Of a stretch of 64,000 nt of DNA, positions 53,734 to 63,083 are shown piece after piece. This DNA comes from Kosakonia sp. H02 (GTDB lineage Bacteria > Pseudomonadota > Gammaproteobacteria > Enterobacterales > Enterobacteriaceae). Position 1 is the stretch's first letter. The number at the start of each line of letters is the position of its first letter. Location: assembly GCA_030704225.1 (NCBI GenBank), contig CP131915.1, positions 372,001-436,000 on the forward strand. The letters are read 5' to 3'. The position numbers and the translations under genes are program-made. The notes below the pieces were generated by a model, which made no database searches, was not told the DNA's origin, and saw nothing but the letters and a program-made list of their open reading frames with translations.

Positions 53734-54522
53734 ATGATGGATTTGCAAATAAAAGGTCGGGTGGCGCTGGTTTGTGGTGCCGGTAGCGGTTTAGGCCAGG
53801 CCATGGCGCTCACGCTGGCGCAGGAAGGGGTGAACGTCGCCGTTACCGGACGCAACCTGGAAAAGTTACAGGCAACAGTCGGGTTAATTAAAGACGCAGG
53901 CGGTGAGGCGCAGGCATGGCAACTGGATCTGGCCGGGCCGCAGCAGTTTGATTCAGTGTTGAACGCCATTCGTCAGCACTGGGGCGACATTGACATTCTG
54001 GTCAACAACTCCGGCGGTCCGCCGCCTGCCCAGGCATTTGGTACTGATGCCGCACTGTGGCAGCAGCACTTTTCGCTGATGGTCTCTTCGCTCATTCAAC
54101 TTACGGATAAAGTGCTGCCTGGCATGCGTCAGCGCGGCTGGGGACGCATCATTACGTCAACGTCGTCCGGGGTGATTGCCCCTATTCCCAACCTGGCTTT
54201 ATCCAATGCCTTGCGCATGAGCCTGCTTGGCTGGTCGAAAACCCTGGCAAGTGAAGTGGCTGCCGATGGCGTAACGGTGAATGTGCTGGTTCCGGGGCGC
54301 ATCGCAACCGACCGCGTGCATCAACTGGATGCTATCAAGGCAAAGCGTGAAGAGACCACGCCAGAGGCGATATCTGCGCAGAGCCGCAACCAGATCCCGG
54401 CAAAACGCTACGGCACGCCGCAAGAGTACGGCGCAGCAGCCGCCTTTCTCGCAAGCCAGCCCGCCAGCTACATTACCGGCACCGTCCTTCGGGTGGATGG
54501 CGGGATGATTACCTCTATCTAG
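53734..54522 (+). CDS. SDR-family protein lacking the YxxxK catalytic pair
   Basis: A 262-residue Rossmann protein with NAD(P)-binding GAGSGLGQ near residue 16, LDLAGP near 65 and NNSGG near 93. The Ser region STSSG is present, but where YxxxK is expected the sequence is NLALSNALRMSL, so both Tyr and Lys are missing. A distinct SDR subgroup shares this PNLxLSNxLR pattern and PGRIATDR, and its activity is uncertain. It may be a reductase with altered chemistry or a non-redox enzyme. It lies behind the GntR gene and overlaps the convergent nasA by 8 bases. Confidence 0.85.
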   Translation: MMDLQIKGRVALVCGAGSGLGQAMALTLAQEGVNVAVTGRNLEKLQATVGLIKDAGGEAQAWQLDLAGPQQFDSVLNAIRQHWGDIDILVNNSGGPPPAQAFGTDAALWQQHFSLMVSSLIQLTDKVLPGMRQRGWGRIITSTSSGVIAPIPNLALSNALRMSLLGWSKTLASEVAADGVTVNVLVPGRIATDRVHQLDAIKAKREETTPEAISAQSRNQIPAKRYGTPQEYGAAAAFLASQPASYITGTVLRVDGGMITSI

Positions 54523-57202
54523 CATGATGATTAGCGCCACCGGCGGTTTGCGTGGCGTTATCTCCTTTCCCCCCGTGAGCCGCGATAATCTTTTTCAGCT
54601 CAGGAATGCACGATCCGCAGTTAGTACCGCATTTTAGCTGTGCGCCAAGTTGCTGCACGTTCCCGCAGCCCTGGCGCACAGCGTTGGCAATGGCGGTTTC
54701 CCCCACCGCAAAACAACTGCAAATTATTGCGCCGGTGGACGCTTTGCCGTTTTCAGCCATTCCCGCCAGTAAGGCCAGCCGCTGTTGCGCGGTGCGCGGC
54801 GCCTGAGTGAAAGCGGCGACTATCGTCTGGCGTTCGGGGTGTGGGCGTTGGCGGTGCGCGTAAAATGCCAGTTGCAATTCGCCTGCTGACCACGCGAGCA
54901 GGTTAAACCCGTCTTCGCCCAGCCGCGCCGACTGGCACACCCAGCGATCAACGGCGTAATGCTCATTAAGCCACGCCATCCAGTCTGCCGGCAGGGATGA
55001 ATCTGCCATCACAAAATGCGTGACGCCAGGTTGTGCGACCCGGCTCCAGTAGGCTGTTGTCGGGGGACTTTCATGATTGCCACGAATAAACACTTCTGCC
55101 TGCCATGCACTTTTCCAGCGTCGCAGATTCACCGGCATATGCTTGCTCTCCGGCTGGCCTGAAAGCGGATCGGTATGCGCTTCGATCAACGCATCCACCC
55201 TTGCCTGCTGGCTGAACGGGCTGTTCCAGTGCATCGGCACAAATACCTGCCCGCGGGGTTGCAGGCTATCGGGTTGGGCGCGCAACAATAACCAGCCGTG
55301 GGATGACGCTACGCGCAGCAGCGCCCCGGCTGCAATATCTGGCGCATCGTTGGGGTGAAACTGGCAAAACGGCTCACTGATATGCTGCATTAAACGCGCC
55401 GATTTCCCGGTGCGCGTCATGGTATGCCACTGGTCGCGCACCCGCCCGGTGTTCATCACCAATGGATACGCTGTTGTGGGCTGATTGACTGGCAAACGCG
55501 GGAAAATCGCAATCAACCGCGCTTTTTCATCGGCGTGATAAAAGCGGTTATCGGTGAACAATCTGGCCGCCCCCTGCGGATGCAGCGCATTAACGGGCCA
55601 CTGAACCGGTTGCAGTTCATCCCACTGTTGATCGCTGAGATGCGCGAGAGCGCTAATATCAAATGCCCGCGAACCCGCATTTTCAAAACCCGAGAGCGCC
55701 GCGTGTTCACGGAAAATCTCTGCCGGGTGCTGATAACCAAACGCCTCGCCAAAGCCCAGGCGCTGCGCCACCTGGCTTAGGATCCACCAGTCCGGCCTGG
55801 CGTCTCCTGGCGCGGGCAAAAAAGCACGCTGGCGCGAAATACAGCGCTCAGAGTTGGTAACGGTGCCATTTTTCTCGCCCCACGCCAGTGCGGGCAGGCA
55901 GATATGGGCCGCGCGGGTGGTATCCGTATCGCGCATCACATCCGAGACAATCACCAGCGGGCAGCGTGCCAGTCCGGCGCGCACGCGGTCGGCATCCGGC
56001 AGTGACACCAGCGGATTGGTGCCCATGATCCACACCGCTTTTATGCGCCCTTCTTCAATCGCACGGAACAGATCGACGGCATTCAGCCCGGCTTTTTTCG
56101 TGACATTGTCACTCTTCCAGAAGCGCCCAACGCGGTCGATCTCCTCTGCGGTGAACCCCATGTGCGATGCCAGTTGATTTGCCAGCCCGCCCACTTCGCG
56201 CCCGCCCATGGCATTTGGCTGTCCGGTTATCGAAAAGGGCCCGCAGCCTTCGCGCCCAATGTTGCCCGTTGCCAGATGCAGATTAATGATGGCATTGCAT
56301 TTATCGACGCCCGAACTGGACTGATTAACCCCCATTGAATAGAGCGTCACCAGCCGCTCGCTGTCGGCAATCATCTGGTAAAACGCCTGCAAGGGCTCCA
56401 TGTCCAGCCCACAAAAATCGGCGGTTTTTTCCAGCGTCCAGGCACTTGCTGCGAGCAGCGTTTCCTCCGCGCCCTCGGTGTGGCGTTGCAAAAATTCCTT
56501 GTCGAGTTTGCCGCGTTGCACCATCTCATGCAGTGCGCCGCAAAATAGCGCCGCATCGCTGCCGGGGTGCAGCGGCAGATGTAAATCGGCGATATCGCAG
56601 GTCGCGGTCTGGCGCGGATCGATAACAATAATGCGCATTGCAGGCCGCGTTTTTTTCGCCTGCGCCAGTCGCTGATACACCACCGGATGCGCCCACGCGG
56701 TATTAGAGCCGGTGAGGATCACGCAGTCGGCAATCTCAAGATCCTGATAACTGCACGGCACCGCATCCGCACCGAACGCCCGCTTGTAACCGACCACCGC
56801 CGAGGCCATGCACAGGCGCGAGTTGGTATCCATATTCCCCGCGCCGATAAACCCTTTCATCAGCTTATTGGCAACGTAGTAATCCTCCGTCAGTAGCTGG
56901 CCGGAACCATAAAACGCCACCGCCTGCGGGCCGAATTCCTTGATAATGCTTTGCAACCCATGCGCCACGGCGTCCAGGGCTTCGTCCCAGCTTACCGGCT
57001 GGCGATTGATCTCCGGGTGCAATAACCGCCCGTGTAAATCCAGCGTTTCGCCCAGCGCACTGCCTTTTACGCATAATCTGCCGAGACTGGCCGGATGAGC
57101 AACGTCGCCGCTGGCAGAAAACCCGCCTTCCTGCGCCTGCATCTTTACCCCGCACCCGACGCCGCAGTAAGCGCAGGTGGTAGACGTTGCCGCGCGGTTC
57201 AT
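54515..57202 (-). CDS. nasA: Assimilatory nitrate reductase, catalytic subunit
   Basis: Cytoplasmic molybdenum enzyme reducing nitrate to nitrite for nitrogen assimilation. It is 895 residues. Cys10, Cys13, Cys17 and Cys44 (TTCAYCGVGCG...RLCVKG) hold an N-terminal [4Fe-4S] cluster. NTNSRLCMAS-type sequence (DTNSRLCMASAVVGYK) provides the likely Mo-ligand Cys. The C-terminus has a BFD-like [2Fe-2S] domain (ICSCFAVGE...CGTNCGSC), as in Klebsiella NasA. It has no signal peptide. Its start overlaps the stop of the upstream nasC-nasB frame by 4 bases. Confidence 0.95.
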   Translation of the reverse strand: MNRAATSTTCAYCGVGCGVKMQAQEGGFSASGDVAHPASLGRLCVKGSALGETLDLHGRLLHPEINRQPVSWDEALDAVAHGLQSIIKEFGPQAVAFYGSGQLLTEDYYVANKLMKGFIGAGNMDTNSRLCMASAVVGYKRAFGADAVPCSYQDLEIADCVILTGSNTAWAHPVVYQRLAQAKKTRPAMRIIVIDPRQTATCDIADLHLPLHPGSDAALFCGALHEMVQRGKLDKEFLQRHTEGAEETLLAASAWTLEKTADFCGLDMEPLQAFYQMIADSERLVTLYSMGVNQSSSGVDKCNAIINLHLATGNIGREGCGPFSITGQPNAMGGREVGGLANQLASHMGFTAEEIDRVGRFWKSDNVTKKAGLNAVDLFRAIEEGRIKAVWIMGTNPLVSLPDADRVRAGLARCPLVIVSDVMRDTDTTRAAHICLPALAWGEKNGTVTNSERCISRQRAFLPAPGDARPDWWILSQVAQRLGFGEAFGYQHPAEIFREHAALSGFENAGSRAFDISALAHLSDQQWDELQPVQWPVNALHPQGAARLFTDNRFYHADEKARLIAIFPRLPVNQPTTAYPLVMNTGRVRDQWHTMTRTGKSARLMQHISEPFCQFHPNDAPDIAAGALLRVASSHGWLLLRAQPDSLQPRGQVFVPMHWNSPFSQQARVDALIEAHTDPLSGQPESKHMPVNLRRWKSAWQAEVFIRGNHESPPTTAYWSRVAQPGVTHFVMADSSLPADWMAWLNEHYAVDRWVCQSARLGEDGFNLLAWSAGELQLAFYAHRQRPHPERQTIVAAFTQAPRTAQQRLALLAGMAENGKASTGAIICSCFAVGETAIANAVRQGCGNVQQLGAQLKCGTNCGSCIPELKKIIAAHGGKGDNATQTAGGANHHAR

Positions 57203-60200
57203 AAGCTCACCGTCTCGATAATCTCCCGGATGGCATGATTGACCGGTTGAGCCTGCACCCAGACGCGCCCGCCCTCCACTTTCACCGGCCAGACGCTGAG
57301 CGCGGTGTTTCCATCGACGCTTTGCCCATCGCGCAAACGAAAGCGCTGTTTATAGAGCGGTGAAATCACCACCGGTTCGCCCTGCACATCGCCCAGCAAA
57401 CCGCGCGCCAGCACGTTGGCATCGCTATCCGGCTCGTGGTTACTCAGGGCAAACACCTGCTGTGGATCATCCGGCAGATGGAACAGCGCAATTTGTTGAT
57501 TCGCCAGCCGGGCAGCCATTCCGGCATTGGCCGGGATCGCAGTGAGTGGGCAAATTTCCACCCAGCCCTGCGCCAGTTGATTCACCTTAACCGGGGGCAA
57601 CGCTGCGCGCTCTGCTGGCGTTGCCGGTCGGATCTGCTGGCGCTCCTGAACCATTACCACCCCTTCATCCGGCTGGTTGCTGTTCACAAATGGCCGGAAC
57701 AGTGCAAGGCGATCCGGGTCTGCCAGCGTGGTCTGCCATTCGCACTGGTAGCTTTCCACCACCGCATTCATCTCGCTTTCCAGTTCGGCGGCGATATGCA
57801 GGCTGTCTTCCAGCACCACCTGGCGCAGGTACGCCATGCCGCCTTCCAGGTTATCCATCCAGGTGCTGGTGCGTTGCAGGCGGTCGGCGGTGCGGATGTA
57901 AAACATCAGAAAACGATCTACGGCGCGGATTAACGCCTCGGTACTCAGATCCTGCGCCAGTAAATCGGCGTGACGCGGCTTCATGCCGCCATTGCCGCAG
58001 ACATATAAATTCCAGCCCTTCTCCGTGGCAATTACGCCGACATCTTTGCTTTGCGCTTCGGCACATTCGCGGGTACAGCCGGACACCGCCATCTTGATTT
58101 TGTGCGGCGAGCGCAGCCCTTTGTAGCGGTGCTCCAGGTGCAGCGCCAGCGCGGTAGAGTCCTGCACGCCGTAGCGACACCAGTTCGATCCCACGCAGGA
58201 TTTCACCGTGCGCAGGGATTTGCCGTAAGCGTGGCCGGTTTCAAACCCGGCTTCCACCAGTTGCTGCCAGATTTCCGGTAACTGCTCAAGCCTCGCGCCG
58301 AACAAATCAACACGCTGCCCGCCGGTAATTTTGGTGTAAAGGTTATAGCGCCGGGCGATTTGCCCAATCGCAATCAGCCCGTCCGGGGTGATTTCTCCGG
58401 CCGGAATGCGCGGCACCACCGAATAAGTGCCATCTTTCTGGATATTGGCAAAAAAGCGGTCGTTAGTGTCCTGCAACGGCAAGTGCTGCGGTTTGAGCAG
58501 ATACTCATTCCAGCACGACGCCAGCACGGAACCCACCAGCGGCTTGCAGATTTCACATCCGTGTCCGTGGCCGTGTTTGCGAATCAGTTCATCGAAGCTG
58601 CGGATATTGCCCACCCGCACCAGGTGGTAAATCTCCTGGCGCGAGTACGCGAAATGCTCGCAGATGTCTTTTTTGACCTCGACGCCCATCTCCGTCAGGG
58701 CGAACTCCATCACCTGTTTGGTCAGCGCAGCGCAGCCGCCGCAGCCGGTCGCCGCTTTGGTGCAGGATTTTATGGCTGACATATCCCCGCAGCCGCTTTT
58801 CACTGCATTGCAGATATCCGCTTTACTGACGTTATGGCAGGAGCAGATTTGTGCGCTGTCCGGCAGTGCGCCGACGCCGAGGCTTTGCGGCGTACCGCCC
58901 GCGATTGCAGGCAGGATCAGCCCTTCGGGCCTGGCGGGCAACGGCATGTCGTTGAGCATCATCTGTAATAAGGTGCTGTATTCGCTGCTGTCGCCCACCA
59001 GCACTGCGCCGAGCAGGCGTTTACCATCGTTTGAGACGACAATTTTTTTATAGATTTCCGCCGGGCCATCCACCCAACTGTAGCTCTGGCTTCCTGGCGT
59101 GCGGCCATGGGCATCGCCAATCGAGGCCACTTCCACACCGAGCAGTTTCAGTTTGGTGCTCATGTCCGCGCCTTTAAACGCGGCATCGTTACCCGCAAGG
59201 GTGTCGGCAAGCGTGCGCGCCATCTGGTAACCGGGGGCGACAAGGCCGAAAATCTGCCCTTCCCACAGCGCACATTCGCCAATGGCAAAAATGGCCGGAT
59301 CGGCGGTGCGACACTGGTCATCAATCACAATGCCGCCGCGCGGCCCGACTGCCAGCCCGCACTCGCGCGCTAACTGGTCGCGCGGGCGGATCCCGGCGGA
59401 GAAGAGCACCAGATCGGTCTCAAGATGGCTGCCGTCGGCAAATACCATCCGGTAATTGCTGCTTTGCCCATAAGCGATTTCGCGGGTCTCTTTGCCGGTG
59501 TGCACCTGCACGCCCAGCGCTTCAATTTTGCGACGCAGCATCGCCGCCCCACCTTCGTCGAGCTGAACGCCCATCAGGCGGGGCGCAAATTCCACCACGT
59601 GGGTTTGCAGCCCAAGGTGTTTTAGCGCGTTTGCCGCTTCCAGCCCGAGCAGCCCGCCGCCGACCACGACGCCGATTTTGCCTTTTTCCGCACAGGCCTG
59701 GATCGCCGCCAGATCGTCAAGGGTGCGGTAGACCAGGCAGCCCGGCGCATCATTGCCAGGAATCGGCGGCACAAACGGATACGAACCGGTCGCCAGTACC
59801 AGCACGTCATACGCGGTCTGCCGTCCCATTTTGTCGACGACAAAATGGCGTTGCGTGTCGATCTGCTCAACGCCCTGGGCGAGACGCAGTTCAATGCCGG
59901 TCGATGCAAAAAATCCCTCTTCCACCATCGACAGGGATTTGGCGCTGCGCCCGGAAAAGAACTCCGACAGATGCACCCGGTCGTAAGCCGCAGCGGACTC
60001 TTCAGCAAAGACAATCACCTGATAGCGCAAATGCAGTTCGCGCTCGACCAGCTGTTGCAAAAAATGGTGGCCCACCATGCCGTGTCCGACCATCACTAAT
60101 ACGGGTTTTGACATAACAGTGCTCCTCGCTACCTCATGGGATAACGGCTCTTGAATGGGATATGCCTCTTCAGGCGTGAAAAGACCCGGCTGGCTATGTG

Positions 60201-61347
60201 TATTCAGACGGGCAAAGTAGTCCGGCCCATCATGGATGTCGCCCCACAGCAGCACGCCGGTTAAGCGTTTTTCGCGCAGCACCAGGCGGCGATAGTGGCC
60301 GTCAAACGGATCGAAGGTGGTGTGAATGTCTGCCTCTTCGGCGTGCAGTTCACCGGCGCAGAAGAGATCGATACCGCTCACTTTCAGTCGCAGCGGCACG
60401 TTTTCAAGGGTAAATGGCGCAACCTCAACGCCTGCGAGCCTGGCGGCGAGGGTTTCCGCCTGCCGCCAGCAGGGCGCCACCAGCCCGAAGGTCATCTCAC
60501 CGAACTGGCAGCACTCGCCGAGGGCGGAGATATGCGCGTCAGAGGTGCGCAAATGACCATCAACCAGAATGCCGCGCGCGCAATCCAGCCCGGCGGCCTG
60601 CGCCAGGGCGATATTCGGGCGGATCCCGGCGCAGACAATCACCCGTTGCGCGGGGACTGTCCGTCCATCGCGCAGTTGCACGGCCTGCACCTGGCCGCGT
60701 TCGTCTGCACAATACGCCTGGGTTTCGGCTGCCAGCACGGTATCAATACCGCGTGCTAACAGGCTGACGCGCAGCAGTTCTGCCGCCTGCGCATCCAGTT
60801 GTTGCTCCATCAGCCAGGGGCCGCGGTGCACAATGCAGACCTGCATACCGCGCAGCGCCAGTGCCGCAGCGGCTTCCACGCCTAACACCCCGCCGCCAAT
60901 GACGACCGCCGGTTGCCCGGCAACATCACCGTGCAGGATCTCCCCGATGTCGTGCTGGGTGCGAAAGGCATAAATGCCCGCCAGACTTGCCCCGGGGAGC
61001 GGTGGCATAAAGGGGCGCGATCCGCTGGCAATCACCAGATGATCGTAATGCAGTGTTTGCCCGCCCACGCTTACGCTGCGCACCTGGCGATCAATCGCGG
61101 TGGCCGGTTTGCCGGACAACAGCGTGACGTTGTTTCGTGCGTACCACGCTTCATCGTGCGTCACGATATCGGCAAAGGTTTTCTCGCCCGACAGCACCGG
61201 CGTGAGCATGATCCGGTTATAGGCAGGCGTTGCTTCATCGCCAACCACCACGATGCGGTAACGTCCGGGCGCACGCTCGCAGAGCGTTTCCACCAGCCGC
61301 GCGCCCGCCATACCGTTGCCAATCACCAGCAATACAGGTTTATCCAT
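57199..61347 (-). CDS. nasB: NasC-NasB fusion: NADH electron-transfer subunit joined to assimilatory nitrite reductase
   Basis: One 1382-residue frame. Residues 1-411 are a NasC-like FAD/NADH oxidoreductase (VIGNGMAGARLVETL; VIGGGVLGVEAAAALALRG). Residues 412-1382 are NasB/NirB: a second FAD/NAD module (VGHGMVGHHFLQQL; VVGGGLLGLEAANAL), a BFD-type cluster (CSCHNVSK...CGGC), the siroheme/[4Fe-4S] motif CVGSNWC...CTREC, and a NirD-like C-terminal domain (NVLARGLLGDVQGEPVVISPLYKQ). In Klebsiella, nasC and nasB are separate genes. An internal ATG at 60114 with its own AGGAG suggests that the NasB part can also be made alone. The product would reduce nitrite to ammonium with NADH and pass electrons to NasA. 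Confidence 0.9.
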   Translation of the reverse strand: MDKPVLLVIGNGMAGARLVETLCERAPGRYRIVVVGDEATPAYNRIMLTPVLSGEKTFADIVTHDEAWYARNNVTLLSGKPATAIDRQVRSVSVGGQTLHYDHLVIASGSRPFMPPLPGASLAGIYAFRTQHDIGEILHGDVAGQPAVVIGGGVLGVEAAAALALRGMQVCIVHRGPWLMEQQLDAQAAELLRVSLLARGIDTVLAAETQAYCADERGQVQAVQLRDGRTVPAQRVIVCAGIRPNIALAQAAGLDCARGILVDGHLRTSDAHISALGECCQFGEMTFGLVAPCWRQAETLAARLAGVEVAPFTLENVPLRLKVSGIDLFCAGELHAEEADIHTTFDPFDGHYRRLVLREKRLTGVLLWGDIHDGPDYFARLNTHSQPGLFTPEEAYPIQEPLSHEVARSTVMSKPVLVMVGHGMVGHHFLQQLVERELHLRYQVIVFAEESAAAYDRVHLSEFFSGRSAKSLSMVEEGFFASTGIELRLAQGVEQIDTQRHFVVDKMGRQTAYDVLVLATGSYPFVPPIPGNDAPGCLVYRTLDDLAAIQACAEKGKIGVVVGGGLLGLEAANALKHLGLQTHVVEFAPRLMGVQLDEGGAAMLRRKIEALGVQVHTGKETREIAYGQSSNYRMVFADGSHLETDLVLFSAGIRPRDQLARECGLAVGPRGGIVIDDQCRTADPAIFAIGECALWEGQIFGLVAPGYQMARTLADTLAGNDAAFKGADMSTKLKLLGVEVASIGDAHGRTPGSQSYSWVDGPAEIYKKIVVSNDGKRLLGAVLVGDSSEYSTLLQMMLNDMPLPARPEGLILPAIAGGTPQSLGVGALPDSAQICSCHNVSKADICNAVKSGCGDMSAIKSCTKAATGCGGCAALTKQVMEFALTEMGVEVKKDICEHFAYSRQEIYHLVRVGNIRSFDELIRKHGHGHGCEICKPLVGSVLASCWNEYLLKPQHLPLQDTNDRFFANIQKDGTYSVVPRIPAGEITPDGLIAIGQIARRYNLYTKITGGQRVDLFGARLEQLPEIWQQLVEAGFETGHAYGKSLRTVKSCVGSNWCRYGVQDSTALALHLEHRYKGLRSPHKIKMAVSGCTRECAEAQSKDVGVIATEKGWNLYVCGNGGMKPRHADLLAQDLSTEALIRAVDRFLMFYIRTADRLQRTSTWMDNLEGGMAYLRQVVLEDSLHIAAELESEMNAVVESYQCEWQTTLADPDRLALFRPFVNSNQPDEGVVMVQERQQIRPATPAERAALPPVKVNQLAQGWVEICPLTAIPANAGMAARLANQQIALFHLPDDPQQVFALSNHEPDSDANVLARGLLGDVQGEPVVISPLYKQRFRLRDGQSVDGNTALSVWPVKVEGGRVWVQAQPVNHAIREIIETVSL
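60112..60126 (-). promoter_or_regulatory. Internal ribosome binding site and start for the NasB part
   Basis: On the minus strand AGGAG at 60122-60126 precedes ATG at 60112-60114 by 7 bases, and the following MSKPVLVMVGHGMVG is a normal NasB/NirB N-terminus. This fits a former gene boundary inside the fused frame. Confidence 0.7.
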
Positions 61348-61356
61348 GCGTTCACC

Positions 61357-62154
61357 TCAGGCCACGGCCTGGTGTTTTTCATACAGAAAGTGCAGAACCT
61401 GCTGGCGGTAGTGATGAAACAGCGGCTCGTTTGCCAGCGCCAGCCGGGAGCGCGGTCGCGGCAGGTTGACCTGCAACACCTCACCCACTTTCGCCGCCGG
61501 GCCGTTGGTCATCATCATCACCCGGTCAGAAAGCAGCACCGCTTCATCAACGTCATGAGTGATCAGCACAATGGTGGTTTTCAGCCGCGACTGGATCTCC
61601 ATCACCGCATCCTGCAAATGGGTGCGGGTCAGCGCGTCCAGTGCGCCGAAGGGTTCATCCATCAGCAGCACTTTGGGTTTCATCGCCAACGCCCGCGCAA
61701 TGCCGACGCGCTGTTTCATGCCGCCGGAGATCTCACCGGGGCGTTTATGCATCGCATGGCTCATCTGCACCAGTTCAAGGTTGTGGGCTATCCACGCCTG
61801 CATTTCGCTTTTGCTCATTTCGCCTTTGAAAACCTGATGCACCGCCAGCGCGACGTTCTCCGCCGCCGTCAGCCACGGCAGCAAAGAGTGGTTCTGAAAC
61901 ACCACGCCGCGCTCGGGGCCAGGGCCGGTGATCTCCTGGTTATCGCACAACAGCACGCCCTGCGTTGGTCGGATCAGACCGGCAATCAGGTTCAACAGGG
62001 TCGATTTTCCGCAGCCGGAGTGACCAATCAGGCTGACGGTTTCGCCCGGCGCAATATCAAAACTGACGTTATCTAGCGCCACAAACGGGCCGTTCGCTGT
62101 CGGGAACGTCTGGGTCACGTTTTCGACGCGGATAAGGGCTTTCTCTTTTTTCAT
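61357..62154 (-). CDS. nasD: Nitrate ABC importer ATPase
   Basis: Cytoplasmic ATPase energising nitrate/nitrite uptake, 265 residues. It has Walker A GHSGCGKST, Q-loop FQNHSLLPWLTAAEN, signature ISGGMKQR, Walker B LLMDEPFGALD and LITHDVDEA. FQNHSLLPW and ISGGMKQRV are characteristic of the NrtCD/SsuB/TauB cluster. Klebsiella names the genes nasFEDCBA with nasD as the ATPase. Its start is directly behind the nasE stop, and the nasC-nasB frame begins 9 bases further on. Confidence 0.92.
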   Translation of the reverse strand: MKKEKALIRVENVTQTFPTANGPFVALDNVSFDIAPGETVSLIGHSGCGKSTLLNLIAGLIRPTQGVLLCDNQEITGPGPERGVVFQNHSLLPWLTAAENVALAVHQVFKGEMSKSEMQAWIAHNLELVQMSHAMHKRPGEISGGMKQRVGIARALAMKPKVLLMDEPFGALDALTRTHLQDAVMEIQSRLKTTIVLITHDVDEAVLLSDRVMMMTNGPAAKVGEVLQVNLPRPRSRLALANEPLFHHYRQQVLHFLYEKHQAVA

Positions 62155-63072
62155 TTATGACTCCTGGCGGTTGTCGTAGCTAAAACGGCGGGCAATGGCC
62201 ATCAGCCCCTGCTCCAGCAACATTCCCACCACGCCAATCAGCAGGATGGCGATGATGATGTTTTCCACGTTGAGGTTGTTCCATTCGTTCCAGATCCAAA
62301 AACCGATGCCCACGCCGCCGGTCAGCATCTCGGCGGCAACAATCACCAGCCAGGCAATGCCGATGGATAAGCGCACGCCGGTCAGAATGTGCGGCAGCAC
62401 GGCGGGAAAGAGGATTTTGCGCATCACGGTGAATTCATTCAGTTTCAGCACCCGCGCCACATTGAGGTAATCCTGGGGAATGCGCAGCACCCCTTCGGCG
62501 GTGTTGAGGATCATCGGCCATATGGAGCAGATAAAAATGGTCCACGCCGAGGCGGGTTCTGCACGCTGAAACAACAGCAGACCAATCGGCAGCCAGGCCA
62601 GCGGGCTGACCGGGCGCAGTAAGGCGATAATCGGCCCGAGCATGCTGGCGATAAAGCGAAAGCGGCCTATCAGAAAGCCCACCGGAATGCCGACCAGCGC
62701 CGCCAGGCCGAAGCCGAGCGCCACGCGTTTGAGGGACGCCAGCACGTTCCAGCCGATGCCCATATCGTTCGGCCCGGCGATGTAAAACGGCTCTGCGAAA
62801 ATGAGTTTCGCCGCTTCCCAGGTTTTCAGCGGTGTCGGGAACCCTTTGCTGTTCAGGGCGGCAATCTGCCAGAGCGCAATCATCACGATGGCGCCAAGCA
62901 AACCCGGCACGGCACGTTTCACCCAGCGGCGCGGCGCGCGGCGGGTTTTTACTACTTCCGGCTGCGGCGCGTGCACGGCAGTTTTCAGCGGCACGATTTC
63001 TGCGGTTTCTGATTCTGCGATTTCGGGTTCGGTATTCAGCGCGACAAGCTGGGTTTTAGCGTTGCTGGACAT
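62155..63072 (-). CDS. nasE: Nitrate ABC importer permease
   Basis: Inner-membrane permease of about 305 residues. A long hydrophilic N-terminus (residues 1-65) precedes six helices. The EAA loop is near residue 213 (IPQDYLNVARVLKLNEFTVMRKILFPAVLPHILTG), and the family stretch GFWIWNEWNNLNVENIIIAI is clear (NrtB-like). I set the start at ATG 63072 with GGGAG upstream; the longer frame has no such site. It is immediately downstream of nasF. Confidence 0.92.
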   Translation of the reverse strand: MSSNAKTQLVALNTEPEIAESETAEIVPLKTAVHAPQPEVVKTRRAPRRWVKRAVPGLLGAIVMIALWQIAALNSKGFPTPLKTWEAAKLIFAEPFYIAGPNDMGIGWNVLASLKRVALGFGLAALVGIPVGFLIGRFRFIASMLGPIIALLRPVSPLAWLPIGLLLFQRAEPASAWTIFICSIWPMILNTAEGVLRIPQDYLNVARVLKLNEFTVMRKILFPAVLPHILTGVRLSIGIAWLVIVAAEMLTGGVGIGFWIWNEWNNLNVENIIIAILLIGVVGMLLEQGLMAIARRFSYDNRQES

Positions 63073-63083
63073 TGGCGTCTCCC

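Noticed and set aside
46872..54522. Naming the locus an ectoine degradation operon
   Set aside because: The M24 protein fits, but the usual EutABCE/DoeB-type partners and an EnuR regulator are missing; only a short MocR-like tail is present.
60913..62076. 387-codon plus-strand frame opposite nasC and nasD
   Set aside because: Spans two genuine minus-strand genes and their junction; His/Gln/Arg-rich shadow.
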